Source of the DNA: Acidobacteriaceae bacterium
Lineage (GTDB): Bacteria; Acidobacteriota; Terriglobia; Terriglobales; Acidobacteriaceae
Length of the DNA: 12,048 nucleotides
Reading direction: 5' to 3'
Assembly (NCBI GenBank): GCA_003139975.1
Contig: PLHN01000504.1
Span: 733 to 12,780, forward strand
Numbering within the stretch: the first letter of the stretch is position 1; each line of letters begins with the position of its first letter. The translations under genes were made by a program, and so were the position numbers. Shown one piece after another: positions 1 through 6,609 of this stretch. The notes under the pieces were generated by a model, which saw nothing but the letters and a program-made list of their open reading frames with translations, made no database searches and was not told the origin of the DNA.

Positions 1-548
1 AGAATCACCGAGATGTCATGCGGAGCAAAACTCCATAGTATGTTTTCCTCCGTCCGGATCTTCCCGATGTTGAGCCGATTGGAGTAGAGGTAGTTGATTC
101 GTCCGAGCGCCCCGTTTCGGATCAAATCCTGCAACTTCAGAATTGCCGGATGATATCGCAGGATGTGACCTACCATTAAGATCCTGCCAAGCTGCTCTGC
201 GATTTGTACCAGATTCTCGCCTTGCTCAACATCTATTGCGAGCGGCTTCTCGACGAAGACGTCTTTTCCGGCTTGCAGCGCCTTTCTCGCCATTTCATAG
301 TGGCTCACTGCAGGCGTGGCTAAAGCGACAGCCTTGACTGAGGGGTCGGAGAGAACCTTACCGAAGTTGTCGTAGAACGTCACATCCCGGTACTTTTCAC
401 GGTAACTGGCCTCCACCGACATCTCCACATCACAGAGCGCGGCCAACGCCCCCAGGCTATGGAAGTTGCGTACAAGGTTTCTGCCCCAGTACCCAACGCC
501 GACCACGGCGATATTCGACTGCAATTTCCCAAAGCTTCCGTTTTCCAT
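1..548 (-). CDS. Gfo/Idh/MocA family NAD(P)-dependent dehydrogenase, WbpB/WlbA-like (5' part; 3' end outside window)
   Basis: The first 182 codons are visible and the frame runs open through position 1. An N-terminal Rossmann fold carries the nucleotide-binding turn GVGYWG (residues 17-22). The family EKP motif follows at 100-102, with the likely catalytic Lys101. The segment at 158-182, with NRLNIGKIR, ENILWSFAPHD and His177, matches what I know of WbpB/WlbA-type dehydrogenases, which oxidise C3 of UDP-GlcNAc-uronic acid before amination. The ATG at 548 lies 13 bases after the epimerase stop and has an AGGGA-like ribosome site. The frame starting at 565 is not in register with this protein. 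Pairing with a 2-epimerase supports a role in making a 2,3-diamino uronic acid sugar nucleotide. Family assignment is firm; the exact substrate is inferred. Confidence 0.93.
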   Translation of the reverse strand, partial: MENGSFGKLQSNIAVVGVGYWGRNLVRNFHSLGALAALCDVEMSVEASYREKYRDVTFYDNFGKVLSDPSVKAVALATPAVSHYEMARKALQAGKDVFVEKPLAIDVEQGENLVQIAEQLGRILMVGHILRYHPAILKLQDLIRNGALGRINYLYSNRLNIGKIRTEENILWSFAPHDISVI

Positions 549-561
549 TGTGGCTTTCCCT

Positions 562-1668
562 TCACAACATCTGCACTGGTCGCGGTCCAGCATCCTTGGA
601 GCGTATGGGCCCTGGAAGTAGGTCAACACACTTTTGCGCTGCTCGGCCATCACCATAGAGGGCAGGGTGTGCATCGCTCCGTCGAAAACTTCGAGCAGCT
701 TCGACAATTCTGTTTGTGCTCGCGCCCGTCAAAACGTTCCAGCCGGCCGCGACCGTCTCTACCCATTCGGTTTCATCCCGCATTGTCACGCACGGAACAC
801 CCAGCCAATACGCTTCCTTTTGCAGTCCGCCGGAATCGGTAAGAACCAGCCGCGCGGCCTGGGTAAGCGTCACCATATCTAGATAGCCCACTGGATTGAT
901 CAGATGGAGATGCCTCCCGATCGTGTAACCGCCTTCGCTTATGATCTTTTGCGTGCGCGGATGCGCGGGAAAAATTACTCGCTCATGTAGCGTGTCTAAC
1001 GCGCTTAGAATTGCAGCCAGACGTGCCCGATTGTCAGTATTCTCGGAGCGATGCACTGTGGCTAGAACGTACTGACCTTCGCGAAGACCAATCTGCTCCA
1101 GAATCTTCGACGGTTGCTCGGCGAGTCTCTGCCGCGCCCACTGCAGCACGTCCAGCATTACATCGCCAACCAGATGGACACCGGCTGCAATCCCTTCAGT
1201 TCTCAGATTCTCGATCGCTGTGCTGCTGGGACACAACAATATGCTCGACAGATGATCGGCTACCACACGATTGATTTCTTCCGGCATACGGCGGTTGAAG
1301 CTGCGCAGACCTGCTTCCACGTGTACCACCGGTATCGACAGCTTAGACGCAGCCAACGCACCCGCCAAAGTGGAGTTTGTATCGCCGTAGATCAACACAC
1401 AGTCCGGCCGTTCAGCCACCAGAACATTCTCGATGCCGGTTAACATCGCCGCGGTCTGTGCGCCGTGAGAACCCGAGCCAACTGCGAGATTCACGTCAAC
1501 AGGTGGTAGTTCCAGTCCGTCGAAGAAAATGCCGGACATCGCATAATCATAATGCTGGCCGGTGTGAACAAGCGTTTGCGCCACGTTCTTTCGATCTCTC
1601 AGAGCACCTAACACGGGAGCAACCTTCATGAAGTTAGGACGTGCTCCGATTACATGGACAATTTTCAT
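562..1668 (-). CDS. Non-hydrolysing UDP-N-acetylhexosamine 2-epimerase (WecB/WbpI family)
   Basis: A cytosolic enzyme that inverts C2 of a UDP-HexNAc sugar, for example GlcNAc to ManNAc or the uronic-acid equivalents. The 368 residues match the usual family length. The N-terminal motif GARPNFMK (8-15), YGDTNSTLAGALAASKL (94-110), HVEAGLRSFNRRMPEEINR (116-134), TVHRSEN (204-210) and TDSGGLQKEAYWLGVP (277-292) are all present. Asp96, Glu118, Glu131 and His206 correspond to catalytic residues of E. coli WecB. GARPNF and GLRSFNRRMPEEINR resemble WbpI-type epimerases more than classical WecB (GTRPEAIK). That fits the following WbpB-like dehydrogenase and suggests UDP-2,3-diacetamido glucuronate as a possible substrate, although plain UDP-GlcNAc cannot be excluded. 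The ATG at 1668 has only a weak GGA ribosome site and follows the radical SAM gene by 40 bases. Confidence 0.95.
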   Translation of the reverse strand: MKIVHVIGARPNFMKVAPVLGALRDRKNVAQTLVHTGQHYDYAMSGIFFDGLELPPVDVNLAVGSGSHGAQTAAMLTGIENVLVAERPDCVLIYGDTNSTLAGALAASKLSIPVVHVEAGLRSFNRRMPEEINRVVADHLSSILLCPSSTAIENLRTEGIAAGVHLVGDVMLDVLQWARQRLAEQPSKILEQIGLREGQYVLATVHRSENTDNRARLAAILSALDTLHERVIFPAHPRTQKIISEGGYTIGRHLHLINPVGYLDMVTLTQAARLVLTDSGGLQKEAYWLGVPCVTMRDETEWVETVAAGWNVLTGASTNRIVEAARSFRRSDAHPALYGDGRAAQKCVDLLPGPIRSKDAGPRPVQML

Positions 1669-1708
1669 TGTTGTTCCAATTACGTTATCTCTTCAGCTAA
1701 TGCGCCTC

Positions 1709-3307
1709 TTATTGCTCAATATAACTGCCATTCCCCAGGCAAATGTGGCTGCCGGTGGCTTTGTTATACATTCGCAAGAGTTTCAGGAATATGGAAGCCT
1801 CGAAAGGGGCGCCGAAATAGCCCATCTGAAAGCGGACCCATGCGATCGGAAAAAATAGCTTGTTAACGACAAAGGCCACCAGGCGAATCTTCCTGGAGCG
1901 CACAAGGCGATAGAACTTAGGGTCCACCAATGGAAGATAGAAATTCGCAAAACGCTCAAGGCGCCAGTCGATCCCTTTGGCGGCCCAGGGAGCTTTGAAC
2001 CTCCTCAGAGTATGCTTCGCCCAATCCTCCAGGCGCGGCGGCGGAACGAAACCGCTTTCTTTTGCCTTTTCGTAAAGGCGGGTGCCAGGATAGGGAGTGT
2101 AGAAGAAGATGCTTGCGCGCAAGCTGCGGTGAGCGAGTTTCGCGCGGCGGAGCATGTCAATCGTCAGCTCAAAATCGCGCCCGGAGCCGGTCGGCAAGCA
2201 CACCATGGTCGTAAAGCGCGGCAGAATTCCATGCCGCGAGAGCATTTCGACGAAGCGCAGGTTTTCCTCAACCGTGGCCCGCTTGTTGAGGAGGTCGAGC
2301 GCTTCCTGATCACCGGATTCGGCTCCGATATAAATCTGCTGGCAGCCCGATTGGGCAAAAAGGCGTACGTCGTCGTCGGTATAGGCCTTTGTGAAGATAT
2401 GAGCGTGTGCACTGGTTTCCCATTTCAAATTCAGTTTGGCGTCAATCATTGCCTGGGCAAGTTCGCGGGCAAACTGGGGGCGAACGAAGAAATTGTCGTC
2501 TTCGAACAGTAGGCTGTCGACACCCACGTTTTCTTTCAGAAACCGGAGTTCTTCGATGATCTGCGCGACATCCTTGTGATACCAGCGGCGCTGATAAATT
2601 TCGCCGATGCAGCAGAAACTACAATCGAGAGGGCAGCCATGGGTGGCAAAGTAACCGATAAAACGCTCGGGCAAGCGGCTCTTGTTCAGGTACTTTTTCA
2701 GGTCCAACCGGCTCATATCGATCGGCGGAAAAGCGACGATTGCCTCCACCGGCGCCGCTGGATTGATGGTCACATCCTCGCCGCGCTTGGAACACAGCCC
2801 GGGAATGTTGCCGGAAGGATCCTTGCCATCGCGCAAGCTTTCGACCAGCAGGCGCAGCGGACGCTCGCCCTGACCAATCACAACGTAGTCAATATAGGGC
2901 TCGCGCAGTGTCTGCTCGGGCAGCAAGGTGGCATGCCAGCCTCCCCAAACGACGGGCGCATCGCAAAGCTCGCGCACCTTCTTCGAAAAGGCGATCCCGC
3001 CCGTGATCTGTTCGCCGGTCAGCGAACTTACTCCAGCGAGCAGGAGGTGATCGCACTTCTCCGCCAGAATCGACGCGTAATCGGGCTGCAACTGTTCGTC
3101 AATTAACACGATCTCCAGGTCGAGGTCGCGCAGCATGCGATCGAGATAAAGGAGCGCGTAGGGAACCCGATATTGAGTTTCGTCGCCAGGAGTGGGATTT
3201 GGAAAGAACAGGACGACGACCTTCTTCCGGCACCCCTTTTCGCTGCTAGCGTGGCCCCCAACGTCGGATAGGGCCGGCGAGTTTGTGTTCTGTGAAATGG
3301 CCTGCAT
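1709..3307 (-). CDS. B12-binding domain radical SAM protein
   Basis: A 532-residue protein in two parts. Residues about 30-160 form a cobalamin-binding-type Rossmann domain with WGGWHATLLPEQ (121-132) and IGQGERPL (144-151). Residues about 215-430 form a radical SAM barrel with the cluster motif CPLDCSFC, so Cys225, Cys229 and Cys232 ligate the 4Fe-4S cluster. Further family marks are LFEDDNFF (267-274), the GAESG strand (328-332) and PYPGTRLYE (405-413). A C-terminal tail of about 100 residues is unassigned. Members of this class do methylations, cyclisations and other radical chemistry on lipids, tetrapyrroles, peptides and antibiotics, so the substrate cannot be read from sequence. The start at 3307 has a good AGGAAGG site at 3318-3324. 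The position between membrane, sugar and NRPS genes makes a tailoring role plausible. Family assignment is secure; function is not. Confidence 0.93.
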   Translation of the reverse strand: MQAISQNTNSPALSDVGGHASSEKGCRKKVVVLFFPNPTPGDETQYRVPYALLYLDRMLRDLDLEIVLIDEQLQPDYASILAEKCDHLLLAGVSSLTGEQITGGIAFSKKVRELCDAPVVWGGWHATLLPEQTLREPYIDYVVIGQGERPLRLLVESLRDGKDPSGNIPGLCSKRGEDVTINPAAPVEAIVAFPPIDMSRLDLKKYLNKSRLPERFIGYFATHGCPLDCSFCCIGEIYQRRWYHKDVAQIIEELRFLKENVGVDSLLFEDDNFFVRPQFARELAQAMIDAKLNLKWETSAHAHIFTKAYTDDDVRLFAQSGCQQIYIGAESGDQEALDLLNKRATVEENLRFVEMLSRHGILPRFTTMVCLPTGSGRDFELTIDMLRRAKLAHRSLRASIFFYTPYPGTRLYEKAKESGFVPPPRLEDWAKHTLRRFKAPWAAKGIDWRLERFANFYLPLVDPKFYRLVRSRKIRLVAFVVNKLFFPIAWVRFQMGYFGAPFEASIFLKLLRMYNKATGSHICLGNGSYIEQ

Positions 3308-3317
3308 GTTCGGTACG

Positions 3318-3324
3318 CCTTCCT
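3318..3324 (-). promoter_or_regulatory. Ribosome binding site of the radical SAM gene
   Basis: AGGAAGG on the minus strand, ending 10 bases before the ATG at 3307. It is among the better Shine-Dalgarno matches in the window. It supports that start and shows that this gene, which follows a 132-base gap, does not depend on translational coupling. Confidence 0.6.
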
Positions 3325-3364
3325 GTTACCGCTTATGTTTTACTGTTTGGCGATAATTCTGACT

Positions 3365-3392
3365 TCCGCCGGAACCGCGGTGGCTTGGCGGA
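3365..3392 (-). other. Imperfect GC-rich inverted repeat in the 132-base intergenic gap
   Basis: TCCGCC and GGCGGA form a possible 6-base-pair stem around a 16-base loop that itself contains the palindrome ACCGCGGT. It lies between the LamG-VanZ stop and the radical SAM ribosome site. No T-run follows on either strand, so it does not look like a classical intrinsic terminator. It could be a weak processing or pausing structure, or chance in GC-rich DNA. I see no convincing -35/-10 promoter pair in the rest of this gap. Confidence 0.25.
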
Positions 3393-3439
3393 TACAGCAG
3401 ATCCTCGGCAGTGAACCCATTGCAGCTTTGCCATAAGGC

Positions 3440-4618
3440 CTACGCTGTCAATTTCGATTCGGCGGAGCTGGTTGCGGGGGAGTTCGTTGGATATAAGACC
3501 TTCCAAATACGACCGGCCAGCGGGAGCCTTCCAAGCCAGTGATTGCGCGCTTCGAGAACAAACAGCCACGCCCCGAGCATGGTTCCGCCTGAATTCAGCA
3601 GCCAGTCCATGGTGTCCGAAATACGCATGGGAATGAAGTATTGCAGGACTTCAATGGTAAGACTGAGAAGTGAGCCGATGAAGAGCGCAAGCCAAAACGA
3701 ACGTCCCGTAGACTGAGATCTGGACAACCATGCAGCCAGCAGAAACCCCAGTGGAATGAAAGCAACGATGTTATTCACTATATCTTTGATGGCGGTTGGA
3801 TCCCCGTAAGCGTTTCTCCAAAAAGGGCGCAGGAAGTCTGGCTTCAGGATCAGATAGTGGGCTGGGATGTACAGGTCGGGTTGCTTCGAAGGACCCAGGT
3901 TATGGATAGTCGTCCCACTGCCCTCGCGGAACAGGTAGAGCACATCGCTTCCCAGCGCCACCAGGTTCGAACGGTCCCCGGCAGAGCGTTCCCCGGCAGA
4001 CCAGGCGTCATAGTGCCGGGCCACGTCTTCGTCAGAGAGCTCCAAACCGTAGACGGCGATGCCCTGCAGCAAACCGGACCATGAATTGTTACCCACCGGA
4101 GAGTTGGCGACGACCATCCTGCCCGCCAAGGCATCTGCGGTCAGGCCGAAGTCCACCCGAGTTCTGGCCATCTTGCCGTTCAGGTAAACTTTTGTTCCCT
4201 GCTTGCCGGCAGTCAGCGTCAAGAGAACTGGCGTGCCCTGTCGAAAAGCGCGCTTAACCTCGATATACGGCCCCTTGGACGATCCGCGTGGAATACGAAC
4301 AGCATAAAACGAGTCCCCGTTCTGGCCGACCATAAATTGCTGGGGATTGTCGGGGAGGGCATAAGCCAAAATGACGTTAAAATCGTCGGTTAGACCGGGT
4401 GTAAGCCAAATCTCCAGACTGCAATTTCCATCCGGACTCGGAGGGCGCACCGCGGCACTGGAACTGAAGATGCTGGCATAGTCTCCGAAGCGGAGGCCAT
4501 GCCCATCGGGGGCCCAGGTTACTTCGTTTCGCGGATGAGGAGTAAATGGCCAAAGCGCGGCCACTAGAATTCCCGCCACCACCAGCAGGCAGAGAGCCGC
4601 GAGACCCTTGTTATTCAT
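3440..4618 (-). CDS. LamG-like domain and VanZ family membrane protein
   Basis: A 392-residue membrane protein. One N-terminal hydrophobic segment (about 6-24) is followed by a predicted extracytoplasmic region. Residues about 40-205 look like a LamG/concanavalin-type jelly roll: CSLEIWLTPG, the hairpin KVYLNGKMART (143-153), and WSGLLQGIAVYGLELSDEDV ending in AWSAGER. Residues about 278-356 match VanZ: NNIVAFIPLGFLLA, a second hydrophobic stretch, then SLTIEVLQYFIPMRISDTMD and a final hydrophobic segment. VanZ is named after the teicoplanin-resistance protein of enterococci; most homologues have no tested function. The ATG overlaps the stop of the reductase gene in ATGA, so translation is probably coupled. 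The LamG part suggests carbohydrate or surface-polymer binding outside the membrane. In this operon it could give self-protection or take part in assembling a surface product; both are inference. Confidence 0.88.
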   Translation of the reverse strand: MNNKGLAALCLLVVAGILVAALWPFTPHPRNEVTWAPDGHGLRFGDYASIFSSSAAVRPPSPDGNCSLEIWLTPGLTDDFNVILAYALPDNPQQFMVGQNGDSFYAVRIPRGSSKGPYIEVKRAFRQGTPVLLTLTAGKQGTKVYLNGKMARTRVDFGLTADALAGRMVVANSPVGNNSWSGLLQGIAVYGLELSDEDVARHYDAWSAGERSAGDRSNLVALGSDVLYLFREGSGTTIHNLGPSKQPDLYIPAHYLILKPDFLRPFWRNAYGDPTAIKDIVNNIVAFIPLGFLLAAWLSRSQSTGRSFWLALFIGSLLSLTIEVLQYFIPMRISDTMDWLLNSGGTMLGAWLFVLEARNHWLGRLPLAGRIWKVLYPTNSPATSSAESKLTA

Positions 4619-5523
4619 GGTCTCTGCTCATGATCCATCCTGGTTGCGCTTCCCAGATTGCGGCCCGCATGTTGCAGTGCACGCCGCGCGAGTCTTCGGG
4701 CAAGTCGTTCCAGGGGACTCCGGCTGCGATAGCCTGCGATGTTTGAGGCAAGGAACCGGAACTGTTCCGGGGTCAGCGACCAACCAGAAGCGGCGCAATT
4801 CTCGCGAACATGCTCAACTTTGTCGGCCTTGAAAATGGCGATGACGGCAGGGTGTGAGGTACACCAGTTCAAAGCAACCTGCGCTCGGGTCTTCCCTACT
4901 GCCGCAGCAACCTGACCAAGAGAGTCTCTGGGATCGCTGCGGCGCAAGACGTCGAAACCGGCTGCCAGCGGGCTAAACGCGAGCAAGCTGACTTGGTTTG
5001 CCTGGCAATACAGGAGAAGGTCCTGTTCCGGAGAGCGATCCACGAGGCTGTAGCGAACCTGGTTTGAGACAATGCGCACTTTGGAAAGCTGGGCCTGCGC
5101 ACGACGCAGCTCTGCGGCGGTGAAGTTGCTAACACCGATAAAGCGGATTTTACCCATCGCGACCAGACTTTCCATGGCAGACATCGTTTCTGCGATAGGC
5201 ACCGTGTAGTTGGGCCAGTGCAACTGGTAGAGATCGAGGTAATCGGTCTGCAGTTGTTTCAAGCTGCACTCGGCGGCCTTGATTACGTCCTTGTAGCGAA
5301 AGTGGCGTGGAGATACTTTGCTGGCGAGGAATATGCCGCCGCGGATTCCGTGGATTGCTTCGCCGACAAGGGGCTCGGTCCCGTAACACTCGGCGGTGTC
5401 GATGAAGCAAGCGCCGAGCTCAACTCCAGCACGCAAAGGCCCCACACCCCCGCGGTATTGCCAGGTGCCGAGTGCGAGTTCCGGCAGCGGGATGCCCGTA
5501 TTCCCCAGTTGTTTTGAATTCAC
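4615..5523 (-). CDS. Aldo/keto reductase
   Basis: A 302-residue NADPH-dependent carbonyl reductase with a TIM-barrel fold and typical family length. The catalytic tetrad is intact: Asp42 and Tyr47 in FIDTAECYG, Lys69 in FLASKV, His102 in YQLHWPN. The family stretches GKIRFIGVSNF (148-158) and LLAFSPLAAG are present. The C-terminal cofactor-binding stretch (ADKVEHVRENC) is close to the usual form, although the common IPG is replaced by IFK. Beyond the barrel is an Arg-rich tail of about 40 residues. The start is GTG at 5523, supported by the alignment of MNSKQLGNTG with other family N-termini. It has no visible Shine-Dalgarno sequence and overlaps the stop of a 17-codon frame in GTGA, so it is probably translated by coupling. 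Substrate unknown; a product aldehyde or ketone, or a sugar precursor, would fit the context. Confidence 0.94.
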   Translation of the reverse strand: MNSKQLGNTGIPLPELALGTWQYRGGVGPLRAGVELGACFIDTAECYGTEPLVGEAIHGIRGGIFLASKVSPRHFRYKDVIKAAECSLKQLQTDYLDLYQLHWPNYTVPIAETMSAMESLVAMGKIRFIGVSNFTAAELRRAQAQLSKVRIVSNQVRYSLVDRSPEQDLLLYCQANQVSLLAFSPLAAGFDVLRRSDPRDSLGQVAAAVGKTRAQVALNWCTSHPAVIAIFKADKVEHVRENCAASGWSLTPEQFRFLASNIAGYRSRSPLERLARRLARRALQHAGRNLGSATRMDHEQRP

Positions 5524-5573
5524 AGTAAAAGGACGATGCCGATTGCCAGCATACTTGAGAAAAAGAAGATCAT
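5520..5573 (-). CDS. Possible 17-residue hydrophobic micro-ORF bridging two genes
   Basis: The frame encodes MIFFFSSMLAIGIVLLL, almost wholly hydrophobic and barely long enough for one membrane span. Its ATG overlaps the oxygenase stop (ATGA, 5570-5573). Its TGA overlaps the GTG start of the aldo/keto reductase (GTGA, 5520-5523). This double 4-base overlap would let ribosomes pass from the oxygenase to the reductase by successive reinitiation, which would explain why the reductase lacks a ribosome site. No clear Shine-Dalgarno sequence precedes it. It may be a real membrane microprotein, a pure coupling device, or a chance frame in a 46-base gap between two genes. Confidence 0.35.
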   Translation of the reverse strand: MIFFFSSMLAIGIVLLL

Positions 5574-6511
5574 GCTGTGGCGGCTTGGTTGGTTGACTTC
5601 TTGAGGCCCGCGCGGCGCACTCGCCGAACCAATCGAACGGATCCTCGGGCCATGGCTCTTACCGGCACAAAACCAGCTGCGATCGCCACTCCTTTTATTT
5701 TGTCGCTGAAGCCGGACTGCCCCGGGGGCTTTGGTTTAATTCCGAGCTTGCGCAAGAAGAAGTTGGCCCGGTACACGTTGGGAATCGATTCGTCTTTCCA
5801 TTCGAAATTGATGCTCAGGGAAATGGAAACATTGGCGTCATTTCTCACCCAGTGGGGGGCATTTACGGGGATGTGCACAGCCCTCCCGGGAGCGAGGCGA
5901 AAGGCATGCGCTTTGTCTTGCGCCCGCATCTTGTATTCGCCGGCATTCCAATCGCCGATCCAAAAGCGCTCTAATTCCGTCTCAGTCAACACTTCTCTGT
6001 CAGTCTGATCGAAGATAAAGATGTCTTTCTCGCCTTTGATCTGCAGCAGCACATTGCACTCGTTGTCGAGATGGTAAGGGGTAACGCGTCCAGGAGAAGT
6101 AAGCATAATCTGGGCTTCCAGGTTCCTGGTCGTCTTCCCAAGGTCTCTTCCGCTCATGGATTGAATGTCGGACATAATCGTTTCCATGAGTGTCTTGTAT
6201 TCCGGGTCTTGCTCGGTGTGTTTCAGAATCACCCAAGCTCCGGCGCGATCGACTCTCTCCATTACCTCTTCCAGCGAGTGCTGCTTCGGAGGACGGCGGT
6301 TCCATCTGTCCTCGACTCGGATATCGCCCGCATCATAGACGACATTATTCGAATTGCGCTTCACCAACTGTGCGAGTTGAACCAGCCTGGAAAGCTCGAA
6401 TAGAGGGTGGCCGGACAGACTGTGTGCGAGCAAGAACGGCGTCCGGTCGAGGTTGCCCCTAAAGACCGACTCATCAGCCCATAACGAAGTCAATGTCTGT
6501 TGATCCTGCAT
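5570..6511 (-). CDS. JmjC/cupin_8-type 2-oxoglutarate Fe(II) oxygenase
   Basis: Likely a cytosolic hydroxylase using O2, Fe(II) and 2-oxoglutarate. Numbered from the ATG at 6571, the core motif HLDNECNVLLQIKGEK (167-182) aligns without gaps with human FIH: His167 and Asp169 bind iron, Lys182 fits the 2-oxoglutarate lysine, Asn173 is conserved and Thr164 takes the place of FIH Thr196. The second iron His is His240 in HIPVNAPHW. I choose the internal ATG at 6511 because AAAGGAG lies 10 bases upstream. The ATG at 6571 (20 residues longer) has no ribosome site and would place a perfect hairpin inside the coding region. The C-terminal 50 residues are basic. Downstream of the NRPS it may hydroxylate an amino acid or peptide on a carrier domain. 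Family is firm; substrate is unknown. Confidence 0.9.
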   Translation of the reverse strand: MQDQQTLTSLWADESVFRGNLDRTPFLLAHSLSGHPLFELSRLVQLAQLVKRNSNNVVYDAGDIRVEDRWNRRPPKQHSLEEVMERVDRAGAWVILKHTEQDPEYKTLMETIMSDIQSMSGRDLGKTTRNLEAQIMLTSPGRVTPYHLDNECNVLLQIKGEKDIFIFDQTDREVLTETELERFWIGDWNAGEYKMRAQDKAHAFRLAPGRAVHIPVNAPHWVRNDANVSISLSINFEWKDESIPNVYRANFFLRKLGIKPKPPGQSGFSDKIKGVAIAAGFVPVRAMARGSVRLVRRVRRAGLKKSTNQAATA

Positions 6512-6521
6512 GGCATCGATG

Positions 6522-6528
6522 CTCCTTT
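6522..6528 (-). promoter_or_regulatory. Ribosome binding site that decides the oxygenase start
   Basis: AAAGGAG on the minus strand, 10 bases before the ATG at 6511. No comparable sequence precedes the in-frame ATG at 6571, where the upstream bases are the pyrimidine-rich TCTCCTTC. This favours the shorter protein. Confidence 0.6.
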
Positions 6529-6543
6529 GTGGATTTGCGTTTG

Positions 6544-6562
6544 GACACTCGGTTCGAGTGTC
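6544..6562 (-). other. Perfect short hairpin between NRPS and oxygenase genes
   Basis: GACACTCG, loop AAC, CGAGTGTC: an uninterrupted 8-base-pair stem with a 3-base loop, in the 98 bases between the NRPS stop and the oxygenase ribosome site. No T-run follows on the minus strand, so complete termination is unlikely. It could stabilise the 3' end of the NRPS message, act as a processing or attenuation point that lowers expression of the tailoring genes, or be incidental. Confidence 0.45.
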
Positions 6563-6609
6563 ACCCCTCATCTCAGAAGGAGAGTAGGCCCGAAGTAAAT
6601 TGGTTCGCG

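Noticed and set aside
380..565. Minus-strand open frame beginning at an ATG at 565
   Set aside because: It is out of register with the dehydrogenase, whose Rossmann motif GVGYWG and EKP motif are read from the ATG at 548.
3365..3392. Intrinsic terminator between LamG-VanZ and radical SAM genes
   Set aside because: The stem is only six base pairs with a large loop and no T-run follows, so I list it only as an inverted repeat.
3308..3439. Internal promoter in the largest intergenic gap
   Set aside because: I could not find a -35/-10 pair with reasonable spacing that stands out from background.
6512..6571. Upstream ATG at 6571 as the oxygenase start
   Set aside because: No ribosome site precedes it, the extra 20 residues resemble no family N-terminus, and the stretch contains a perfect hairpin. 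The ATG at 6511 has AAAGGAG at a suitable distance. It remains possible but less likely.
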